Part shown: in pieces, positions 1-6,168 of the stretch
How positions within the stretch are numbered: position 1 is the first letter of the stretch
How the letters are laid out: every line of letters starts with the position of its first letter
Assembly (NCBI GenBank): GCA_030037055.1
Contig: JASHRZ010000327.1
Coordinates: 1 to 8,151, forward strand
Length of the DNA: 8,151 bases
Direction: 5' to 3'
Source: Alphaproteobacteria bacterium
GTDB taxonomy: Bacteria; Pseudomonadota; Alphaproteobacteria; ATCC43930; CGMCC-115725
Program-made: the position numbers and the translations under genes
Notes under the pieces: generated by a model
What the model was told of the DNA's origin: nothing
What the model saw: the letters and a program-made list of their open reading frames with translations, nothing else
The model's database searches: none

Positions 1-1112
<1,112 letters not shown>

Positions 1113-1196
1113 AGCCTCTTTCCCGTCGTTGACTGGTCCTTGGATTGCCCGCCGCGGAGCGTCGGTGGGGCTGCGCCTCTTGACGCCGATCGTCCC

Positions 1197-1535
1197 TCAG
1201 ATCGCGTCCTTGCCCTTTTCCCCCGTGCGGATGCGAATGGCCTCGTCGATGCTGCTCACGAAAATCTTGCCGTCGCCGATGCGGCCGGTATGGGCGGCGT
1301 GCTGGATCGCCTCCACCGCGCGCTCGACCAGTGTGTCCTCCATCACCACCTCGATCTTCACCTTGGGCAGGAAGTCCACGACGTATTCGGCGCCGCGATA
1401 GAGCTCGGTATGGCCCTTCTGCCGGCCGAAGCCCTTGGCCTCGGTGACGGTGATGCCTTGGATCCCGACCTCGTGCAAGGCTTCCTTCACCTCGTCGAGC
1501 TTGAACGGCTTGATGATGGCTTCGACTTTCTTCAT
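1197..1535 (-). CDS. glnB: Nitrogen regulatory protein PII (GlnB)
   Basis: Trimeric signal protein that binds ATP/ADP and 2-oxoglutarate and, in proteobacteria, is uridylylated by GlnD. It controls glutamine synthetase adenylylation and the NtrB/NtrC pair. Starting at the ATG at 1535 (MKKVEAIIKPFKLDEVKEAL) gives 112 residues, exactly the family length; a longer frame begins upstream at 1604 but its extra residues do not resemble PII. The T-loop is intact: GFGRQKGHTELYRGAEY (35-51), with the uridylylation tyrosine at Y51. The C-terminal region has the family pattern TGRIGDGKIFVSSIDEAIRIRTGEKG. The sequence reads as GlnB rather than GlnK, and the glnA neighbour supports this. A purine-rich AAGGCGGGAA precedes the start. 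It is first gene of a probable glnBA operon behind a sigma-54 promoter at 1604-1620. Confidence 0.97.
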   Translation of the reverse strand: MKKVEAIIKPFKLDEVKEALHEVGIQGITVTEAKGFGRQKGHTELYRGAEYVVDFLPKVKIEVVMEDTLVERAVEAIQHAAHTGRIGDGKIFVSSIDEAIRIRTGEKGKDAI

Positions 1536-1603
1536 GGGTTCCCGCCTTGACGCCCTTTGCGTAAGACCCAGCGCCAGCCGCCGGGCTGTCTTGGCCCTCC
1601 CCA

Positions 1604-1620
1604 AGCATGAGCCATGCCAG
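1604..1620 (-). promoter_or_regulatory. Sigma-54 (RpoN) promoter of glnBA
   Basis: Read on the minus strand the site is CTGGCATGGCTCATGCT. Against the sigma-54 consensus YTGGCACG-N4-TTGCW it keeps the invariant GG (-24) and GC (-12) with exactly 10 bases between them. It differs only at two less strict positions (T for C after TGGCA, and A for the first T of TTGC). The predicted transcript would begin near 1593, giving a leader of about 58 bases before the glnB ATG. NtrC- and sigma-54-dependent expression of glnB-glnA is well established in alphaproteobacteria such as Azospirillum and Rhodospirillum, so position and context both fit. Found by eye; no matrix score was computed. Confidence 0.68.
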
Positions 1621-1681
1621 AGGCATCTTGCCGCAGCCAGGCCGAAGCTAGCCGGAAACGCCTCATCGAAAAAGCGACATT

Positions 1682-1702
1682 TCTGCTTAAAAGTTAAGCA
1701 GA
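1682..1702. promoter_or_regulatory. Perfect 9-bp dyad, candidate NtrC enhancer site (or terminator of the aminotransferase gene)
   Basis: TCTGCTTAA-AAG-TTAAGCAGA is a perfect inverted repeat with 9-bp arms and a 3-base centre. Its core TGCTTAA-N3-TTAAGCA has the 7-3-7 layout and the outer TGC/GCA of the NtrC consensus TGCACCA-N3-TGGTGCA, but the inner arm bases differ. The centre is about 99 bp upstream of the transcript start predicted from the sigma-54 promoter, a usual place for an NtrC site. The alternative is a hairpin terminator: it starts 11 bases after the aminotransferase stop codon. However, the T-run on that strand (CTTTTTCG) is not directly adjacent to the stem, and the stem is A/T-rich. 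The dyad is certain; the role is inferred. Confidence 0.42.
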
Positions 1703-1712
1703 TGATTTGGGG

Positions 1713-2909
1713 TTAAGCAATCTTTGTGCGCGCGGTCACTTGCCGTCTCAGCCAATCGCCGATCCGCGCCACCGCCTCTTCCAGTGCGGGCAAACCGGTG
1801 GCGTAGGAGAAACGCAAAAAGCCCTCGCCATGCACGCCGAAGCTGGTGCCGGCGATGGTGGCGACGCCGGCTTCGTCGAGCAGCCGCGACTGCAGCGCGC
1901 GGCTGTCGAAGCCGGTGCCGGCGATATGGGGGAAGGCATAGAACGCGCCGCCGGGGGTGGCGCAACGGAAACCCGGCAGCGCGTTGAGCGCGGCGACGAT
2001 GTAGCACCGGCGCTCGGCAAAAGCCGCAAGCATCTTACGGGAGGCCTCCTTGGGGCCGGTTAATGCTGCAATTCCAGCATATTGCGCGGCGGCGTTGACG
2101 CAGGAATGGCAGTTGATGGCAAGCCGCTCGGCGGCGGCAAAGAGGAGCTCCGGCCAGACGCCATAGCCGAGCCGCCAGCCGGTCATTGCATAGGTCTTGC
2201 TGAAGCCGTCGAGCAGGATGACGCGGTCGCGCAAGGCCGGATAGCTGAGCAGGCTCACATGCTCGGCGCCGTCATAGATCATCTCGCTATAGATCTCGTC
2301 GCTTAGGATCGCGACATGGGGATGGCGCTCGAGACCGCTTGCCAGCCGGTCGAGCGCGCTTCTCGGCACGGCGCCGCCGGTGGGGTTGGCGGGGCTGTTG
2401 AGGATGAGAAGGCGCGTCCGCGGCGTGATCTTGGCCAGTACCTCTTCGGCGTCGAAGGAGAAGCCCTTGGCCTCGTAGAGCGGCATCGCCACCGGCGTCG
2501 CGCCGGAGAAGCGGATGGCGCTCTCATAGATCGGGAAGCCCGGATTGGGATAGATTACCTCGGCGCCGGGCTCGCCGAACATCATCGCGGCGAAGAACAT
2601 GGTCACCTTGCCGCCCGGCACCACCAGCACCTGGTCTGGCGACACGCTTACGCCATAGCGGCGATGGAGATCGGCGGCCACGGCCTCGCGCAGCGGCAGG
2701 ATGCCGTTCGCCGGGGTGTAGCCGTGATGGCCGTCGGCGAGCGCCTTGCGGCCGGCCTCGACGATATGGGCGGGGGTGGAGAAATCGGGCTGGCCGATGC
2801 CGAGATTGATGATCGAGCGCCCTTCGGCCTCGAGCGCCTTGGCGCGCGCCAGCACCTCGAAGGCGCTCTCCGTGCCGAGTTGGGCCATGCGGCCCGCCAT
2901 GGTCAGCAT
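1713..2909 (-). CDS. Class I/II PLP-dependent aminotransferase, aspartate-aminotransferase-like
   Basis: Cytosolic fold-type I aminotransferase of 398 residues, normal for the family. Landmarks: N-terminal NLGIGQPDFSTP (36-46); substrate/PLP loop GYTPANGILPLREAV (63-77); VVPGGK (96-101) in the region that cradles the PLP phosphate; NSPANPTGG (171-179, N175 to the PLP ring); SDEIYSEMIYDG (203-214, D204 and Y207 to PLP); GFSKTYAMTGWRLGYG (235-250, Schiff-base lysine K238 and R246); and FLRFSYA (364-370, R366 for the substrate carboxylate). All key residues are present, so it should be active. The start at 2909 is backed by GGGAGG 10 bases upstream. The amino-acid substrate cannot be read from the sequence; aspartate, alanine or aromatic donors are all possible. 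It lies upstream of glnB on the same strand, but the 177-base gap with its own promoter argues against one operon. A link to nitrogen metabolism is plausible but unproven. Confidence 0.93.
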   Translation of the reverse strand: MLTMAGRMAQLGTESAFEVLARAKALEAEGRSIINLGIGQPDFSTPAHIVEAGRKALADGHHGYTPANGILPLREAVAADLHRRYGVSVSPDQVLVVPGGKVTMFFAAMMFGEPGAEVIYPNPGFPIYESAIRFSGATPVAMPLYEAKGFSFDAEEVLAKITPRTRLLILNSPANPTGGAVPRSALDRLASGLERHPHVAILSDEIYSEMIYDGAEHVSLLSYPALRDRVILLDGFSKTYAMTGWRLGYGVWPELLFAAAERLAINCHSCVNAAAQYAGIAALTGPKEASRKMLAAFAERRCYIVAALNALPGFRCATPGGAFYAFPHIAGTGFDSRALQSRLLDEAGVATIAGTSFGVHGEGFLRFSYATGLPALEEAVARIGDWLRRQVTARTKIA

Positions 2910-3143
2910 GTCGTTGCATCCTCCCGGTGCCTTCTCTCTATATCCCGCATGGCGGACCTCCTGCCAAGGGAGCGTTGCGGCGCCGGGAAAAGCGGGATTT
3001 GGCCGCAGGGCGGTGGACAGGTTCCCGGCGTGGCAGCTTTCACCGGGCGGGCGGCCGGGCCAGCCCGCACGCCGCGCGCGGCGGACAAGACAAAATCCGC
3101 CTCCGACCGACGCGGCGGCGGCGCGTCGATAGGAGATCGTGAT

Positions 3144-4442
3144 CTACTTTGCGGACTTGCGATTGATCCGCGCCCGGGCGAGATCGACCTCGGCGAAATC
3201 GACATCGTCGAGCAGCGCGCCGCCGAAATCCGCCGCGTCGACCTTGGCCTGGCGCAGCGTCGCCTTGCGCAGGTCGGCGCCGAAGAACTTGGCGCCTTCG
3301 AGATTGGCGGCGATATCGACTCCGTCGGCGCCCACGTGCTCGAGCGGTCCGAGATCGGCGCCGGTGAGGACGGCGCGGCCGAGATGGGCGTGCGCCAGGC
3401 TTGCACCGCGCAGATCGGCGCTGCTCAGATTGGCCTCGCGCAGATCCGCGAGCGACAGGTCCGAGGCGGCGAGCAACGCGCCGCTGAGGTTGGAGCCGCG
3501 CAGCGCCACATGCGTGAGCTCGGCGAGCGCGAGATTGACGTTGCGCAGATCCTGGCCGCTGAGATCGGCATCGGTGAGCTCCGCGCGCTGGCCCTCGTTT
3601 CCATCGCTGTCGATCCATCGCGCGTGGAGCCGCAGGAGCTTCGCCAGTTGATCGGAAGCGATGCGGCGCAAGGCGGGCCCGCGCAGCTCGCCGCGCCCGA
3701 TGGCCTCGTGCAGCGCGCCGGGATCGATGATGGCGCCGGTGATGTCGACGCCGCGCAGCTCTGCGCCGTGCAGATTGGCGTCCGACAGCACCGCGCCGCG
3801 CATCACCGCGCCGTTGAGCTTGGCGTTGCTGAGATCGGCGCTTTCGAGGATGGCGCCGGTGAGATCGGTGCGGCGCAAATCGGCATTGGAGAAATCGGCG
3901 CGGCGCAGCACGCTGTCGGCAAGCTCGGCCATCGACAGCGCGGCGCCGGAGAGCTTGGCGCCGGAGAAATCGGCGCCCTTGGCGTGGACCGACTGCAGAT
4001 CGGCGGGCCGCGTCTCATAGCCAAGCTCGTTCGGCGGCGTGCCGGCATAGAGGCTCGAGAGCGCGCCTTCGCCCAGATCAGCGTCGGCGAGCCGCGCCTG
4101 CTCGAGCCGCGCGCCCCACAGCCGCGCGCCGCGCAGATCGGCTTTGCTGAGATCGGCGCCGGCGAGGCTGGCGAGGCGGAGATCGGCGACGAAGAGATTG
4201 GCCTTGGCAAGGCGTGCGCCGTCGAGCTTGCAGCCCTGCAGATTGGCGCCGGTGAGATCGGCGCCGGAGAGATCCTGATTGGCGAGGTCGAGCCCGCTGA
4301 GATCGTGATGCGCCAGCGCGGCGGGCCTGCCGCCCCACCAGCCGTCGACATAGCGCTTCTGCAGCTGCAGCACGCGCTTGAGCTGCGGCGCAGTAAGCCG
4401 TGTCTTCTCGGGCGGAACGCCCGATGGGGTCGACAGTCGCAT
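3144..4442 (-). CDS. Pentapeptide-repeat protein with two tandem helix-plus-coil modules
   Basis: A 432-residue protein made almost entirely of A(D/N)LxG-type pentapeptides, which fold as a right-handed quadrilateral beta-helix. Its function is unknown; family members range from DNA-mimicking gyrase protectors to scaffolds. Segments: helix LTAPQLKRVLQLQKRYVDGW (16-35); repeats about 47-125; a non-repeat break about 126-146 (GALSSLYAGTPPNELGYETR); repeats about 147-241; a second helix IASDQLAKLLRLHARWIDS (261-279); repeats about 287-365; a short break; and repeats to about 426. The two helix-plus-DLSG openings align with each other, indicating internal duplication. No signal peptide or membrane segment is seen, so it is probably cytoplasmic. 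The start at 4442 is chosen because sequence upstream is not repeat-like. No strong Shine-Dalgarno site supports it, and the frame stays open up to 4739, so the N-terminus is uncertain. It is transcribed divergently from the membrane-protein gene. Confidence 0.9.
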   Translation of the reverse strand: MRLSTPSGVPPEKTRLTAPQLKRVLQLQKRYVDGWWGGRPAALAHHDLSGLDLANQDLSGADLTGANLQGCKLDGARLAKANLFVADLRLASLAGADLSKADLRGARLWGARLEQARLADADLGEGALSSLYAGTPPNELGYETRPADLQSVHAKGADFSGAKLSGAALSMAELADSVLRRADFSNADLRRTDLTGAILESADLSNAKLNGAVMRGAVLSDANLHGAELRGVDITGAIIDPGALHEAIGRGELRGPALRRIASDQLAKLLRLHARWIDSDGNEGQRAELTDADLSGQDLRNVNLALAELTHVALRGSNLSGALLAASDLSLADLREANLSSADLRGASLAHAHLGRAVLTGADLGPLEHVGADGVDIAANLEGAKFFGADLRKATLRQAKVDAADFGGALLDDVDFAEVDLARARINRKSAK

Positions 4443-4629
4443 GGCCGGAGTATGGCCCAAAGCGCGGCAAAAGGCGCGCACGATCGCGGCAAATGCAAGC
4501 GGATAAAAGACGCAGCAAAGGCGTTGCGAAACCGCGAATTGTCGCTCTGTTAACCACTCGTTGAGCGCCGCCGCCATAATAATGATGCGCAAGGGCTTGC
4601 GATCGGAGATCGCCTTGAGACACTCCGGG

Positions 4630-5118
4630 ATGCCGCATTTCGAGGTGCACACGCTGGCGCAGAACCGCTGGCTCATCGACGGCATCTTTTTCGACAAGCA
4701 GACCGCGATCGACGACGCGAAGCTCCTGCTGGCGCGCACGCAGGCGCTCGACGCCGTGCGCGTGCTGCAGGTGGAGGAGGAAAAAAGCGGCTTCTTCGAA
4801 TGGACCGTCTACGTCGCGACACGGCCGCATGAGCAGCGCCGCAGCGAGACGGCCGCGGCGGAAGCGCCGCCAGCTGCCGTCCCGCCGCCGGCCGTGTCCT
4901 CGTCGCCGCGCGCGTTCGCCTCGCAACGCCGCCGGGCGCGCAAAGTGTCCAACGGCGCGCCGGTTCTGGCGCTGCTGACCGTGCTCGCGCTGTGCGGGTT
5001 GATAATCCAGGTCGCGAACCGCGAGCGGCAGTCGAACTGGGTCTGGGTGTTCGACCGGCCCGAAGCCTGGCAGCCGCATCACTTGCGCAGCCCCTGGACG
5101 GGGGAGACGTCGCCCTGA
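4630..5118 (+). CDS. Small single-pass membrane protein of unknown function
   Basis: About 162 residues in three parts. First, a folded-looking N-terminal domain (1-67, MPHFEVHTLAQNRWLIDGIF onward) with a conserved-looking sequence and predicted alpha/beta alternation. Second, an Ala/Pro/Ser-rich linker (about 74-96) ending in a basic patch SQRRRARKVS (98-107). Third, one hydrophobic helix (about 109-129, APVLALLTVLALCGLIIQVA) with a 33-residue polar, Trp-rich tail. The basic patch before the helix predicts the N-terminal domain in the cytoplasm and the tail outside. I do not recognise the family. The start is unclear: ATGs at 4582, 4585 and 4630 and a TTG at 4561 share the frame, and none has a good ribosome binding site. 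The one at 4630 is preferred because the domain-like sequence begins there. Codon bias toward G/C third positions and the coherent domain plan indicate a real gene. Confidence 0.78.
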   Translation: MPHFEVHTLAQNRWLIDGIFFDKQTAIDDAKLLLARTQALDAVRVLQVEEEKSGFFEWTVYVATRPHEQRRSETAAAEAPPAAVPPPAVSSSPRAFASQRRRARKVSNGAPVLALLTVLALCGLIIQVANRERQSNWVWVFDRPEAWQPHHLRSPWTGETSP

Positions 5119-5396
5119 AAGGGCGCTGGCAGGCTGCATCGGCGGCAGGTTGTGGGGAATTCGGCAACGGCGACCGCGCGAGCTTCGGAAAATCCGGGCC
5201 AAATCGGGCCTCTGCGTGCCGCCTTGGCCCTTCGGGCCAGGCAGAAGCACGGCGAGAAAGTCGCCCGGACGCCGCCGTTGGCGGTGGTGTGAGGAAGAAC
5301 CTCGGCCGAATAACCCGATTTCCGATTGGCGCTAGGCCGACGCGCTGCGATGGCCACAGTTTTAGGTGTAATCCTGCGCAGGGAGGCGAGCCGCCG
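5119..5396. other. Intergenic stretch with one compact hairpin; no gene seen
   Basis: No convincing reading frame is seen in these 278 bases. The main structure is a hairpin at 5223-5241 (CTTGGCCC-TTC-GGGCCAGG, 8 pairs including one G-T, 3-base loop), about 105 bases after the stop of the membrane-protein gene. It has no following T-run in either direction, so it is at best a weak or factor-assisted terminator. A GGGAGG at 5381-5386 near the right end is a good Shine-Dalgarno site for the tyrosinase-like remnant that follows. Confidence 0.4.
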
Positions 5397-5827
5397 GTGG
5401 CTGTCCGCCAAGTTATTGCCAATCCATCGGCAACCGAGCTTGCCGCTTGGCGGCACGTCATGACCAAATCGATGGCGCTCCAGGACAATCGCGGGTACAT
5501 CTATTTTGCCCGCATGCCAAGAACCCCGACGCCAATGCCGACACGCCACGCACTCTCGACGAGGGCTATGCGGGCTCCTTCCACATCTTCGGCCACGGCG
5601 ATTGCTTTGGCGATGTAGGCGATTGCGATGTCGACGAACGCAGCAAGGCGCGCAATGATCTGCGCGGGCCGCATCCGCCGACGCCTGCGCGCAAGCTGGT
5701 GAAAGTGACCGAGACCTTGAAGCACCTTCTGAAGCGCGATGGCAAACTCAAGCAGGTCACCGTCGTCCCGGTCGCTTTCGGGCAACCGCCAGCGAGCGAG
5801 AGCGATCCCGAGGGCTTCCTCAAATAG
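5397..5827 (+). pseudogene. Tyrosinase-like gene remnant, copper-binding core deleted and frame shifted
   Basis: Two pieces of one likely gene lie in different frames. The front piece begins at GTG 5397, 10 bases after GGGAGG, and runs in frame to about 5516. It contains NPSATELAAWRHVMTKSMAL, then QDNRGYIYFARM, resembling the N-terminus of tyrosinase-type copper oxidases, where a DNRGYxYxAGxHG segment precedes the first copper site. The rear piece, read in another frame from about 5519-5540 to the TAG at 5825-5827, contains DEGYAGSFHIFGHGDCFGDV, then LRGPHPPTPARKLVKVTETL and KLKQVTVVPVAFGQPP, resembling the extreme C-terminus of such proteins. The central domain with the six copper-binding histidines is missing, so no oxidase activity is possible. 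A large internal deletion joining the ends out of frame explains this. The family match rests on remembered patterns, not on a search. The alternative is a short real gene of 126 codons starting at 5447, whose first ~25 codons look like noise. Confidence 0.6.
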
Positions 5828-5974
5828 GATAGGCTACGATTGATCAGCGTCGCGGTCCGACAGGGCCTGCCTGCGGCTGCGGCTTAAGCTGCGGTTGGCC
5901 GGCCACTAGCCTCGCAGGCCGTTCGCACACAACTCTGCCCGAGGTTAAACAGAGCTCGTAACTCATTGGGAAAT
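5828..5974. other. Spacer between the tyrosinase remnant and tRNA-His
   Basis: No independent gene is seen. After the TAG ending the remnant, the same frame stays open for 19 more codons to TAA at 5885-5887 and starts DRLRLISVAV, which could be the original tail of the decayed protein. The remainder lies downstream of the tRNA 3' end and holds only weak inverted repeats, such as CTCTG/CAGAG with a 12-base loop, without a convincing terminator. Confidence 0.35.
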
Positions 5975-6052
5975 TGGGGCGAGTGATCGGATTCGAACCG
6001 ACGACATCCAGAATCACAATCTGGCGCTCTAACCAACTGAGCTACACCCGCC
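5975..6052 (-). tRNA. tRNA-His (anticodon GTG)
   Basis: The minus strand folds as a full cloverleaf. The acceptor stem is GCGGGTG/CACTCGC with one G-T pair. The D arm is GCTCAGTTGGTTAGAGC. The anticodon arm is CCAGA-TTGTGAT-TCTGG with anticodon GTG at 6015-6017. The T arm carries the canonical GGTTCGAATCC. The histidine-specific extra G at position -1 (base 6052) is encoded and faces C73 (base 5978), as expected for histidyl-tRNA synthetase recognition. The 3' CCA is encoded (5975-5977). The gene lies opposite to nnr, with about 100 bases between its 5' end and the first possible nnr start. Confidence 0.98.
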
Positions 6053-6063
6053 GCCAGCGCGTG

Positions 6064-6093
6064 CTCCTACCGCGCCGAGCCGGCCAGCGTCAA
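6064..6093 (-). promoter_or_regulatory. Sigma-70 type promoter of tRNA-His
   Basis: On the minus strand a -35 box TTGACG (6093-6088, within GCTTGACGC) is followed by an 18-base spacer and a weak -10 box TAGGAG (6069-6064). This predicts a transcript start a few bases before the mature tRNA 5' end at 6052, typical of tRNA promoters. The -35 box is strong. The -10 box matches TATAAT at only three positions, so the exact call is tentative. Confidence 0.5.
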
Positions 6094-6168
6094 GCGCCGC
6101 CGCGGCGAGCGGGATTGCGGCGGCGCCGGCGAACTGGCACGGTGCCGCAAATGCCTGCAGAGATCGGG

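Noticed and set aside
3080..3101. Hairpin GGCGGA-N10-TCCGCC downstream of the pentapeptide gene as an intrinsic terminator.
   Set aside because: The stem is only 6 bp, the loop is 10 bases, and no T-run follows on either strand; it may be chance in this GC-rich spacer.
3144..4442. Tandem DNA repeat or satellite suggested by recurring GAGATCGGCGCC-like words.
   Set aside because: The words follow the codon pattern of A(D/N)L pentapeptides and vary at third positions, so the repeat is explained by the protein.
2316..4553. A 745-codon open frame on the plus strand, rich in repeated AEIGA/GEIGA-like units.
   Set aside because: It runs antisense to the aminotransferase and the pentapeptide gene. 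Its repeats are the reverse complement of the pentapeptide codons, the minus-strand frames contain full family motifs, and this frame has none. High GC and the 15-base period keep it open.
5975..6052. tRNA-His as an integration site for an island carrying the tyrosinase relic.
   Set aside because: The tRNA 3' end does face the relic, but I see no integrase and no second copy of the tRNA 3' end within the window.
6135..6149. TGGCACGGTGCCGCA as a sigma-54 promoter for nnr.
   Set aside because: The GG-to-GC spacing is one base short and the site lies directly against the 6151 ATG, leaving no room for a transcript start.
5974..6168. Upstream extension of the nnr frame to 5974.
   Set aside because: The extension crosses the whole tRNA-His gene and its translation has no YjeF similarity; the conserved protein starts near 6169.
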